DNA of 8,769 nt, from assembly GCA_023252335.1 (NCBI GenBank), contig JAJPEA010000077.1, positions 1 through 8,769 of the forward strand, given 5' to 3'. The position numbers were made by a program, and so were the translations under genes. Source of the stretch: Nitrosotalea sp. (lineage in GTDB: Archaea; Thermoproteota; Nitrososphaeria; Nitrososphaerales; Nitrosopumilaceae). Each line of letters opens with the position of its first letter. Position 1 is the stretch's first letter. Under the pieces are notes generated by a model that saw nothing but the letters and a program-made list of their open reading frames with translations, made no database searches and was not told where the DNA came from. Of this stretch, positions 1 to 6,002 are shown one piece after another.

Positions 1-2
1 TC

Positions 3-512
3 AACTATGAAGCAATAGTTGCAGTAAATACAGCTGGGCAGACTGCAACATCTGCAATGATGGCAGCTACTCCTGTAGCCATTGCAGCAGTAAACATAGC
101 TGCTCAAAACGCAACATCATATGTTAACACTGCAACTCAAGCATCAATTATGGTAGTAACTGCAGCTAACCAGACTAGCACATCCACCAAGAATACCGTC
201 ACACAGGTAGCAATATCTCAAATAACTCGGGCAAATCAGGTGGCAATTGCAGCGATAAATGATGCTGCCCAGAAAGAAATTGCTGCAATAAATACAGCCA
301 ACCAGATTGCAATTGCAGAGATAAACATTGTTACTCCGACATCTGTTGCAGAAATAAATCTCGCAACTCAAGCAGCTCTTGCTGAAATACATCTGGTCAA
401 CCAGGTAGCAGTAACAGAGATAAGCACAGCAACTTCAGATTGCACCACTGACAATTTCATACCTGGATCCTTGGATGCATCATCTACCAAGCACAAAAAA
501 GGTGGATGTTGA
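3..512 (+). CDS. Alanine-rich protein of tandem 11-residue (hendecad) repeats, C-terminal part only
   Basis: The reading frame is open to the left edge, so the start lies outside the window; an ATG pair at 54-59 is inside the repeat array and is not a convincing start. The visible 169 residues hold 13 back-to-back 11-residue units without indels, best described as A-(I/V)-A-x-(I/V)-N-x-A-x-Q-x, clearest at 243-407. After the array comes a short Ser/Thr-rich tail that ends in Lys-His-Lys-Lys-Gly-Gly-Cys. Eleven-residue periodicity with small and aliphatic residues at fixed places is what right-handed coiled coils or long amphipathic helices show, so an extended helical rod is inferred. No enzyme motif or membrane segment is visible. 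I do not recognise the family. A structural, surface or polymer-forming role is possible but unproven. The low-complexity composition (Ala, Ile, Asn, Thr, Gln) differs from all neighbours. Confidence 0.8.
   Translation, partial: NYEAIVAVNTAGQTATSAMMAATPVAIAAVNIAAQNATSYVNTATQASIMVVTAANQTSTSTKNTVTQVAISQITRANQVAIAAINDAAQKEIAAINTANQIAIAEINIVTPTSVAEINLATQAALAEIHLVNQVAVTEISTATSDCTTDNFIPGSLDASSTKHKKGGC
12..440 (+). repeat. Thirteen tandem 33-bp units encoding 11-residue repeats
   Basis: Units begin at 12, 45, 78, 111, 144, 177, 210, 243, 276, 309, 342, 375 and 408, all exactly 33 bases long. The core codons spell Ala-Ile-Ala-x-Ile-Asn-x-Ala-x-Gln. Units at 243-407 resemble each other most; those at 144-242 are more diverged. 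The DNA is much less similar between units than the protein pattern, which points to old duplication under selection on the protein. The array probably continues left of the window. Confidence 0.85.
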
Positions 513-621
513 TTTGTTAACTATTCTCAGGAAAACAATCTGTGTATATTTGGATGATTCTTCTAGTACAATACTATCAAAGAGTCTTACAAATTCTTTA
601 TTTATGATCTGACAGGATGTT

Positions 622-852
622 ATGAAGATGAAAACTTTACATGTTGGCAAGGAAGACGCAATTGAAATCACAACACGTTTTCTAAGTCAACACTGTTCTG
701 TGCATGTACATGATGCTGTTTTAGAAGACAAGTCTTGGGTTGTTACGGCACGAATTTCCATGTTTGGAAAAATCATGACAGAAAATATACGGATAAATTC
801 TACCACTGGAAAGATAGAAAATTATCTGCTGACACCAAACATAAGCACTTGA
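622..852 (+). CDS. Small PepSY-like protein of unknown function
   Basis: The product has 76 residues. Its layout resembles a single PepSY-type unit: a helix (about residues 11-22, AIEITTRFL), then a strand around Trp39 (SWVVTAR), then a strand leading to a Thr-Thr-Gly-Lys turn (61-64), which matches the usual end of PepSY units where a residue-Thr-Gly turn precedes the last strand. PepSY-like domains are known as inhibitory or ligand-binding modules and are mostly exported; this one has no signal peptide or membrane segment, so it would be cytoplasmic. The start ATG at 622 is chosen because the helix follows soon after; a second in-frame ATG is two codons downstream. A T/A-rich stretch at 594-604 could be its TATA box. 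The family call is from pattern only and is tentative; the ORF itself looks real. Confidence 0.65.
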   Translation: MKMKTLHVGKEDAIEITTRFLSQHCSVHVHDAVLEDKSWVVTARISMFGKIMTENIRINSTTGKIENYLLTPNIST

Positions 853-883
853 TGAATTGACTATTCAAGATTCTAGTTAGCAC

Positions 884-913
884 TTTTTCGCATCTACCAA
901 TGGCTGAATTTTT
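884..913 (+). terminator. T-tracts downstream of the PepSY-like gene
   Basis: Two runs of five T (884-888 and 909-913) lie 30-60 bases after the stop codon at 850-852. Archaeal RNA polymerase commonly stops at such tracts without a strong hairpin. The rest of the 165-base spacer to the next gene shows only a weak 27-codon ORF (900-983) and a TATA box. Confidence 0.35.
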
Positions 914-983
914 CTGGTATCTGACTTGGATGATACATCACTTACTGATACTTAATCTGCTTTCCAAAAAATCACTTTCATAG

Positions 984-990
984 TTATATA
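984..990 (+). promoter_or_regulatory. TATA box of the short-chain dehydrogenase gene
   Basis: TTATATA is centred 31 bases before the ATG at 1018. Using the archaeal TATA-to-start distance of about 26 bases, transcription would begin near 1013, giving a leader of only a few bases. A Shine-Dalgarno-like AGGAAG (1005-1010) then lies partly or wholly outside the mRNA. Confidence 0.55.
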
Positions 991-1017
991 GCCAAAAGAT
1001 GTACAGGAAGATACAAA

Positions 1018-1854
1018 ATGACAAATCAAAAAGTTGCTGTTGTTACTGGTAGCTCAAGTGGAATAGGATATGAGACTGCGCTTGCACTTGCAAGAAATGG
1101 TTTTAGCACATATGCAACTATGAGGAATCTGGAAAAAGCAAAATCAATTTCAGATATTGCAAAAAAAGAAAATCTCTCACTATATACCATAAAACTTGAT
1201 GTCACAGATGAAAAGTCTGTAAATAATGCCATAAAGACTATCAAGTCTGATGCAGGAAGAATTGATGTACTAGTAAATAACGCAGGGTATGGTCTAGTAG
1301 GTTCTATTGAGGATCTATCAATGAGCGAGATTAAAGCCCAGTATGAAACAAACGTCTTTGGTCTGATTAGAGTAACTCAAGCAGTTCTGCCAATTATGAG
1401 AGAACAAAAAAGCGGAACTATTGTAAACATTAGCTCAATAGGTGGAAAAATAGCGCTGCCCTTGTCGTCCCCATACATCGGGACAAAATTTGCAGTTGAA
1501 GGTCTTAGTGAATCTATTGCATATGATCTTGAACAATTTGGAATCAAAGTCATCATAATAGAACCTGGTGCAATTAAAACTAATTTTGACACTGGTATGA
1601 TAGTGGCGCAAAAAAGCCAAAATTCAAGTTCGCCATATTACAGCGCCATGCAGAAATTTGAAAGCACCCTGAGCTCAATTGTAAAAAATGGCAGTCCACC
1701 TAGTAAGGTTGCTGAGGTGATACTGGATGCAATTAACGCACCTAGTCCTAATCTAAGATATACTGCAGGTGATGATGCTGCTTTTCTTGCTCAAAAGAGA
1801 AAAGAGCTTCCAGATTTAGAATTTCAAAAACTTGTCTCTGACTTTTTAAAATAA
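1018..1854 (+). CDS. Short-chain dehydrogenase/reductase (classical SDR), NAD(P)-dependent
   Basis: The 278-residue product is a complete classical SDR, cytosolic, catalysing NAD(P)(H)-linked oxidation or reduction of a carbonyl/hydroxyl group. Visible motifs: cofactor-binding TGSSSGIG at residues 10-17, Asp61 in LDVTD, NNAG at 87-90, Asn112, catalytic Ser140 (NISS), Tyr153 and Lys157 (YIGTK), and PGAIKT after the active site (about 183-188). Arg36 after the second strand (ATMRN) suggests NADP(H) rather than NAD(H); this is inference. The segment after the PG motif is longer than in minimal 250-residue SDRs, as in retinol-dehydrogenase-like or ketoreductase-like members. The substrate cannot be read from sequence. 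It stands alone on + after a TATA box and is convergent with the CAP-protein gene 23 bases downstream. Confidence 0.93.
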   Translation: MTNQKVAVVTGSSSGIGYETALALARNGFSTYATMRNLEKAKSISDIAKKENLSLYTIKLDVTDEKSVNNAIKTIKSDAGRIDVLVNNAGYGLVGSIEDLSMSEIKAQYETNVFGLIRVTQAVLPIMREQKSGTIVNISSIGGKIALPLSSPYIGTKFAVEGLSESIAYDLEQFGIKVIIIEPGAIKTNFDTGMIVAQKSQNSSSPYYSAMQKFESTLSSIVKNGSPPSKVAEVILDAINAPSPNLRYTAGDDAAFLAQKRKELPDLEFQKLVSDFLK

Positions 1855-1857
1855 ACC

Positions 1858-1875
1858 TGATTTTAGAAAAAATCA
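1858..1875. terminator. Bidirectional terminator hairpin between convergent genes
   Basis: A perfect 7-bp inverted repeat (TGATTTT at 1858-1864, AAAATCA at 1869-1875) with a 4-base loop fills the 23-base gap between the stop codons of the SDR and CAP-protein genes. Read on -, it includes a T6 run. An A/T-only stem is weak, but position and symmetry fit termination from both sides. Confidence 0.45.
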
Positions 1876-1877
1876 AC

Positions 1878-2594
1878 CTAGCAGAAATCTTCAGTTGCGT
1901 AAACTGCCATTTTACTTGCTGTCAATGCAACACCAATACCTTCCACCTGATACTCATTGTCCAATATGTTGTAATTGTCAGCAACACTGTCTAGCCATGT
2001 ATTGACAATATGTCGTGCTATTTGTGACTCGTTTCCTTGTGCGGTAACTACTGCAATGTTTTCATTGCTTCTGGGATACTCGTACGAGTCAGCAGGTGCC
2101 GGGCAGTGGTATCCTGCAAGCATGTATCTGTAACTCAAACTCTGAGTGCCTTCATAGGAATTGTGCGACAAGAATTGGTGTATGGCCATATCTTGACTAT
2201 GTGCTCTGGCGATATCTGCAAGTTTTGGATCATAATTGATTGGCTGTGCACCATTTGCTAGTCTTGTCTGATTTACTATTTTGTGTATGTCTTGTTCAAC
2301 TAGTGTAATGTTGATTGTTGATTGAGTACTTGGTTCTTGAGGTGTGTAGCTAGACTGTGTAGTTTGAATAGTTTGCTCTGGGTTTGTTATATTTGACGTA
2401 TTTTGAATTGGCTGTTGAACTTTGGAATCCATATTTTGATACACAAATAAAGTTACAATGGCAGCAGCACAAGCTAGTCCAATTATGACATATCGTTGTA
2501 TTTTATGCCCGGCAGTGGAACTATGCGGTGTATCATCTATCACTTGATAAAAAAATGTCATGCAAGGATGAAAAGTCTTACGTAGGATTTGCAC
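1878..2594 (-). CDS. Membrane-anchored CAP/SCP-domain (YkwD-like) extracellular protein
   Basis: Domains, numbering from a GTG start at 2594: a short cytoplasmic part, one membrane helix (about 35-52, rich in Ile/Ala/Val), a Gln/Thr/Ser-rich linker (about 53-95), and a CAP domain (98-238) facing outside. CAP features seen: VNQTRLANGAQPINYDPKLA-type opening (107-126), His132 in AHSQDMA, NENIA with Glu178, and VNTWLDS...NYNILD (198-211) followed by GIGVA. The second conserved His, usually in a GHxxNIL motif, is replaced here by Asn (around 207). Cys164 and the C-terminal Cys238 could form a disulfide. CAP proteins are secreted proteins of varied role (lipid, glycan or protease-like); no specific function is claimed. 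The start is uncertain: the ATG at 2561 would give 227 residues and keeps the whole anchor. A TATA-like CAATATTTAC (2631-2640) fits a transcript beginning near 2609. Confidence 0.85.
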   Translation of the reverse strand: MQILRKTFHPCMTFFYQVIDDTPHSSTAGHKIQRYVIIGLACAAAIVTLFVYQNMDSKVQQPIQNTSNITNPEQTIQTTQSSYTPQEPSTQSTINITLVEQDIHKIVNQTRLANGAQPINYDPKLADIARAHSQDMAIHQFLSHNSYEGTQSLSYRYMLAGYHCPAPADSYEYPRSNENIAVVTAQGNESQIARHIVNTWLDSVADNYNILDNEYQVEGIGVALTASKMAVYATEDFC

Positions 2595-2630
2595 TAGACA
2601 TTGAATCTGGTTTTCTAACTGGCAAATCTA

Positions 2631-2640
2631 GTAAATATTG
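2631..2640 (-). promoter_or_regulatory. Possible TATA box of the CAP-protein gene
   Basis: On - the sequence reads CAATATTTAC. A transcript would start near 2609, giving a leader of about 15 bases to the GTG at 2594 or about 48 bases to the ATG at 2561. Confidence 0.35.
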
Positions 2641-2679
2641 AACAGTCATGAATAGTTGTACCGCTAAGATCTTTTCTTG

Positions 2680-2685
2680 AAAAAA
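2680..2685 (-). terminator. T6 tract right after the LLM oxidoreductase gene
   Basis: Six T on the - strand directly follow the TAA stop (2686-2688), with a T4 run a few bases further on. This is a typical archaeal T-tract stop signal and separates the gene from the CAP-protein gene downstream. Confidence 0.45.
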
Positions 2686-3771
2686 TTACTTTCTTGGATT
2701 GTTTTGTTCTTTAAAGTAAGGCATTACAGTTGAAGCAAACTTGTCAACAGAGCCAAAGTATCCTGAACCCCAGAATCTTACAATAAAGTGATTGACACCT
2801 GCCTTCATGAATCTCTCAAAGACTGGAATGATGTCATCTGGTGTACCCATTCCAATTGAAGAGCGTGCAACATCATCTGGAATTGTTTGTGCTGCTTCTC
2901 TCATCTTTACAATCCATTCTTGGTTTGACATGGAATATTCTGTAAAGTATTTCTTGAAATCAAAACCTGCGACATCTTGGATTCCGTGAACCTTGAGAAT
3001 CTCTGGCTTGAACAAACTTACCTTTACTGCGTTTTTCATTTTTGCCCATGCACTTTCTGCATCTTCTGAAAAGTATACATCGATATCTACTGCATAGTTA
3101 AAGTTCTCATCTGTTCTTCCATTTTCCTTCATGGATGTCTTGATTGATTTTACATGCTCTGAATACAATTCTGGTGTGTAACCAATTGGAATCCATCCGT
3201 CACCATATTTGCCACATAGTGCAAGTGTTCTTGGTGCGCCTGCTGCCATGTATATTGGAGGTGCTGGCTTGCGAATGCTCTTTGCTTGCAAACATGCTTC
3301 TTCTAATTGGTAAAATTCACCCTTGAAATTGACTCTGTGAGAAGGTGATGATTCGTAAAGTAATTTGATGACTTGTAATTGTTCTTCAAATCTTCCTACT
3401 GGTTTGTCCCACTGGATTTTGAATTCCTTGAGGTTTTGTGCTTCTCCTGCACCGATGCCCAAAGTTCCTCTTCCATGTGATACTCTGTCAAGTGTAATTG
3501 ATGCAAGTGCAATGTTTGATGGATGTCTTCTTACTGCATCTGTAACACAGGTTCCAAGTTCTACCCTTTGTGTGACTGCTGCAATTGCAGAAAGCATGAC
3601 CCATGGATCGTTTACTGTGGCTTTATCCCATTGGGGAACATTGCTATGGTCCATGTACCAGATAGAATCGTAACCCATCTTGTCTGCCAAAACACAGGCA
3701 GTAATTATTTGATCCTCGTTTAACCCAAGTCTTGCAACATTGAGTCCTTGTTGAATTCCAAACTTTAGCAT
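2686..3771 (-). CDS. LLM-class (luciferase-like) F420- or flavin-dependent oxidoreductase
   Basis: The 361-residue product is a full-length bacterial-luciferase-like TIM-barrel protein, the superfamily that includes F420-dependent methylene-tetrahydromethanopterin reductase and F420-dependent alcohol or sugar dehydrogenases. Visible landmarks: SIWYMDH (36-42), TDAVRRHP (77-84), GIGAGE (105-110), GRFEEQLQVIKLL (126-138), and PPIYMAAGAPRTLALCGKYGDGW (171-193), the segment that usually contacts the cofactor phosphate. Thaumarchaeota make coenzyme F420, so F420 is the likelier cofactor, but FMN cannot be excluded; the substrate is unknown. The ATG at 3771 is well supported: GAAGG lies 9 bases upstream and a TATA box 36-46 bases upstream. 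It is probably transcribed by itself, given T-tracts on both sides. The length is somewhat above the roughly 320-340 residues common in the family. Confidence 0.9.
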   Translation of the reverse strand: MLKFGIQQGLNVARLGLNEDQIITACVLADKMGYDSIWYMDHSNVPQWDKATVNDPWVMLSAIAAVTQRVELGTCVTDAVRRHPSNIALASITLDRVSHGRGTLGIGAGEAQNLKEFKIQWDKPVGRFEEQLQVIKLLYESSPSHRVNFKGEFYQLEEACLQAKSIRKPAPPIYMAAGAPRTLALCGKYGDGWIPIGYTPELYSEHVKSIKTSMKENGRTDENFNYAVDIDVYFSEDAESAWAKMKNAVKVSLFKPEILKVHGIQDVAGFDFKKYFTEYSMSNQEWIVKMREAAQTIPDDVARSSIGMGTPDDIIPVFERFMKAGVNHFIVRFWGSGYFGSVDKFASTVMPYFKEQNNPRK

Positions 3772-3780
3772 TTGCGAAAT

Positions 3781-3785
3781 CCTTC
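3781..3785 (-). promoter_or_regulatory. Shine-Dalgarno site of the LLM oxidoreductase
   Basis: GAAGG on - ends 9 bases before the ATG at 3771. This is one of the few genes here with both a leader and a ribosome-binding site, and it fixes the start. Confidence 0.45.
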
Positions 3786-3806
3786 ACATTTGTCTTAAGT
3801 TGGGTG

Positions 3807-3817
3807 TATTTAAGTTT
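3807..3817 (-). promoter_or_regulatory. TATA box of the LLM oxidoreductase gene
   Basis: On - the sequence is AAACTTAAATA, close to the archaeal consensus. Transcription would begin near 3786, leaving a leader of about 15 bases that contains the GAAGG site. Confidence 0.6.
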
Positions 3818-3881
3818 AGTAATTTTGTGACAATAATTGTGAATTTTGGGTTCATGTCATTGTTTTTAAAAAATAAAACAC

Positions 3882-3913
3882 GTTTTGAATTTATAAAAAG
3901 TGAAAAAGAAAAA
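3882..3913 (-). terminator. T-tract terminator of the iron-type alcohol dehydrogenase gene
   Basis: Three T5 runs on - (3909-3913, 3903-3907, 3895-3899) follow the stop codon at 3919-3921 within 25 bases. The end of this region carries an 18-base sequence (3882-3899) repeated at 7985-8002, also past the end of a - strand gene. Confidence 0.5.
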
Positions 3914-3918
3914 GTAGA

Positions 3919-4863
3919 CTAGAGTTTGCCGTCTACAATATCTTTTAGCAGTTGGGCAACATCTTGTTTTGTAACTGGGAGTGGGTTTGGATCCAAGTGG
4001 CCCTTGTCTGTCATGACAACGTCTGCTGCTTGATCAAATGGTGCCTTTAATGTCAACTTGTCAAACTTTAGTTTTTCAATGACTTCTTTGAATCTGTCAT
4101 AGAAAATGGACTTGTTGAATCTATGTGCCACTGTTGTGCATGATGATAGCGAGTATCCGTGTGGGACACCTTCGTTTGAAAAGACATACGATAGTGCATG
4201 TCCTAGTGTTGTTGACGCATTTCCAAATCCAACACCTGAAAGCATTGATCCAAATGGATAGTTTTCTGGCTTGTTGTTCATTATTGCATCATAGAGCACA
4301 TCAAATGCTGATTTGCACAGCATCTTGGTAAATTCATTTCCTCGCTTGCTGTCATATCCTTCTGTTGCCTGTGCGCATGCGTCACAGACAGAGTTTTTGA
4401 CAATTGCCTCTGGAGTGCCATCCATGAAATAAGCGTCAATTACTGCCATGTCTGCCAAGAATCTCTCATCTTGTAAGAGCTTTTTCTTGCCATCAAACTT
4501 TAGTACACAGTATGTGGTCATTTCTGCGCCTGTTCCAAATGTTGTCGGAATGAGTATCTTTGGTAACTTCATCTCCATTCCAGCATATTTTGCAACATCA
4601 AGGGAGCTTCCGCCGCCTAGTCCGATTATTGCAGATGGATTCTTTGGCTTGAATTCTGCCATTACCTTGTTTACTGTTTCAATTGATGGTTCTGGTTCTA
4701 CTTTATCATATAACATGTAATCTTGAATCTTCATTCTTGCAAGCCACTTGGCTGATACATCCGGTGGTGCGGTTGTTACAACAAGGGCATTTTTTGGATA
4801 TTGTGTTTCCGATAAAGCATCTTTACCGAAATTAATTGTCTTTGGCATTCTAACTGTATTCAT
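3919..4863 (-). CDS. Iron-type (group III) alcohol dehydrogenase; candidate malonic/succinic semialdehyde reductase
   Basis: The 314-residue product has the two-domain layout of group III alcohol dehydrogenases: nucleotide-binding GGGSSLDVAK (83-92), PTTFGTGAE (106-114), the metal-site segment DACAQATEGY (161-170), and GHALSY...VPHGY (221-237). Metal ligands expected in the family are Asp, His, His, His; here Asp161, His222 and His235 are present, but the second position is Gln165. Glycerol dehydrogenases manage with Asp-His-His, so activity is still likely, perhaps with another metal. It is about 65 residues shorter than the usual 380, mostly in the C-terminal helical domain, but ends with the normal NPLPVTKQDVAQLL pattern, so it is not truncated. 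A short iron-type enzyme of Nitrosopumilus maritimus is reported as malonic semialdehyde reductase (NADPH) in CO2 fixation; equating this gene with it is inference. Confidence 0.85.
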   Translation of the reverse strand: MNTVRMPKTINFGKDALSETQYPKNALVVTTAPPDVSAKWLARMKIQDYMLYDKVEPEPSIETVNKVMAEFKPKNPSAIIGLGGGSSLDVAKYAGMEMKLPKILIPTTFGTGAEMTTYCVLKFDGKKKLLQDERFLADMAVIDAYFMDGTPEAIVKNSVCDACAQATEGYDSKRGNEFTKMLCKSAFDVLYDAIMNNKPENYPFGSMLSGVGFGNASTTLGHALSYVFSNEGVPHGYSLSSCTTVAHRFNKSIFYDRFKEVIEKLKFDKLTLKAPFDQAADVVMTDKGHLDPNPLPVTKQDVAQLLKDIVDGKL

Positions 4864-4885
4864 GAAAAAACTACGCCTTTTACAA

Positions 4886-4897
4886 TTATTATACTAT
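4886..4897 (-). promoter_or_regulatory. TATA box of the alcohol dehydrogenase gene
   Basis: On - the sequence is TATAGTATAATA, centred about 28 bases before the ATG at 4863. A transcript would start within a few bases of the ATG, so the mRNA is probably leaderless; no ribosome-binding site is visible, which agrees. Confidence 0.55.
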
Positions 4898-4967
4898 ACT
4901 TTTTTTGGAAACTCACTGTATGAATCATCCAGTACTAGATTGTGGCTATGTTGGAAGTCATAGTCTT

Positions 4968-5252
4968 TCATTGACTTAATCTCTGAATAAAATTTGATAC
5001 AAGTTGATTATCATCACCAAGTGAGACAAGTTCACTTTTGATCTGTTCTACTACTATCATGTGTTCATCACCAAAAGCCTCAATTAGTATGGATCTTAGT
5101 ACATCTGGTTTTTTGTAGCAATCCATGAATGTAATGTTGTAATTCTCAAGCAACCCTTGAGCTCTGGTGTATGTTGCTATCCCTCTTTTCATAAGAATGT
5201 CTTTCACTATTGATATGATGACATCCTCGATTAGCCCTTCATCATTACCCAA
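4968..5252 (-). CDS. Small NitrOD5-like domain protein
   Basis: The 94-residue product is soluble and mixed helical. Its core, from residue 6 to about 80, resembles the NitrOD5 output domain described in thaumarchaeal signalling proteins: an N-terminal helix (IEDVIISIVKDIL), LLENYNITFMDCYKKP (34-49) and a C-terminal helix pair (RSILIEAFG, VVEQIKSEL). Stand-alone NitrOD5 proteins are frequent in this phylum; they are thought to act in regulation, but the ligand and target are unknown. The only start covering the whole domain is a TTG at 5252; an in-frame TGA lies three codons upstream, and the first ATG (5192) would remove the first helix. The family name rests on recall of the domain pattern. 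Confidence 0.65.
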   Translation of the reverse strand: MGNDEGLIEDVIISIVKDILMKRGIATYTRAQGLLENYNITFMDCYKKPDVLRSILIEAFGDEHMIVVEQIKSELVSLGDDNQLVSNFIQRLSQ

Positions 5253-5340
5253 AAGTTTTCAACTCTGCCAATAGAAGACTGTTCTATCTAATAAAGATCT
5301 AAATTCATCAACTTAGGTAACAGTTTATCTTTTTTGCAGC

Positions 5341-5871
5341 CTAGATGTGGAGCTGGGCTTTTTTTGATATTATTATGACACTGGTTATTGATATTGCGAT
5401 AATCAGTCCTGCTAGTGGGCCAAACTCTGGTACTGAAGAACCACTTCCGACTGTAACTGTGAAAGTTGCAGTCTCTGGTGGAATTGGTTGGAATAATATT
5501 CCTTGGACTTCGACTGTTACCTGATATGTTCCTGCTGATTGGAACTGGACAGGAATGCTCACAGCGCCTTGTTCAGCAACATGGGACACTGGTATTCCAA
5601 ATATTTGGTTATCTCCCTGCTTTACTGAAACTCTATAATCAATATGTGGTTGTATTGTATTGTCTTTTTTGAGAAAACTGATCTTAAGCTCTGTCTGGTC
5701 TCCTGGATTTGGATTTGCAGGATCTGTTTCAAAACCGACGTTTAATGTTCCACCACTGGTTGGTTTTACAATTGGGGCTGCATAAGCTGGAGCCATAAGA
5801 ATTGTCATGATTGCCAAAGCCACAAGAGCACCAAATAATGACACTTTAACACCATTTCTAGACTTTGACAC
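5341..5871 (-). CDS. PEFG-CTERM cell-surface protein with one beta-sandwich domain
   Basis: The 176-residue product has a signal peptide (n-region with Lys3, Arg5 and Lys9, hydrophobic stretch about 10-26, cleavage after APAYA), an Ig-like beta-rich domain (about 37-140), and a C-terminal sorting signal: VPEFGPLAG, a hydrophobic helix, and a short basic tail (KK). In the PEFG-CTERM system an archaeosortase recognises this tail and processes the protein at the outer membrane face; the motif is typical of Thaumarchaeota. The beta domain (DPANPNPGD..., HIDYRVSV, GTYQVTVEV) recalls YtkA-like or other Ig-like modules, so binding or structure rather than catalysis is likely. The start chosen is GTG at 5871: a TATA box lies 25 bases upstream and a classic signal peptide follows. 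An in-frame ATG at 5955 would bury the signal and contain the promoter, so it is rejected. Confidence 0.85.
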   Translation of the reverse strand: MSKSRNGVKVSLFGALVALAIMTILMAPAYAAPIVKPTSGGTLNVGFETDPANPNPGDQTELKISFLKKDNTIQPHIDYRVSVKQGDNQIFGIPVSHVAEQGAVSIPVQFQSAGTYQVTVEVQGILFQPIPPETATFTVTVGSGSSVPEFGPLAGLIIAISITSVIIISKKAQLHI

Positions 5872-5891
5872 AGTATGGCTTGTAGGCCGGG

Positions 5892-5900
5892 ATATATAAA
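5892..5900 (-). promoter_or_regulatory. TATA box of the PEFG-CTERM gene
   Basis: On - the sequence is TTTATATAT, the best TATA match in the window, preceded by a T-rich run. Its centre is 25 bases from the GTG at 5871, which predicts a leaderless mRNA and decides the start codon. Confidence 0.65.
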
Positions 5901-5973
5901 AAAACTGTAACAAAGGTAATGCATGCACAAGATGTTTTCCTGAAATTGATAACAAAAAGACTCAAAATTGGCC

Positions 5974-5996
5974 AAATTTTATTTGCTGTACGGTGA
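5974..5996 (+). promoter_or_regulatory. Promoter/ribosome-binding region of glycerate kinase
   Basis: A TATA-like AAATTTTA (5974-5981) is centred about 25 bases before the ATG at 6003, and GGTGA (5992-5996), complementary to the 16S rRNA tail, ends 6 bases before it. The two fit different models (leaderless versus led mRNA), so which is used is open. The 131-base spacer serves divergent genes. Confidence 0.4.
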
Positions 5997-6002
5997 CAAT
6001 AA

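Noticed and set aside
144..392. A Cys/Tyr-rich 82-codon frame on - opposite the repeat array
   Set aside because: It is the antisense image of the Ala/Ile/Asn/Gln repeat; its own periodicity is inherited and no start signal is seen.
479..900. CATCTACCAA found twice (480-489 and 891-900)
   Set aside because: A 10-base match is not significant in this length of sequence, and one copy is inside a coding region.
3365..3673. A 102-codon + strand frame inside the LLM oxidoreductase
   Set aside because: It is antisense to a confident gene, rich in Ser/Cys, and without a promoter.
5338..5365. AGCC...GGCT pairing followed by T7 on +, resembling a terminator
   Set aside because: The stem is only 4 bp with a long loop, lies at the 3' end of a - strand gene, and no + strand gene ends nearby. 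The T-run encodes the Lys-Lys tail of the PEFG protein.
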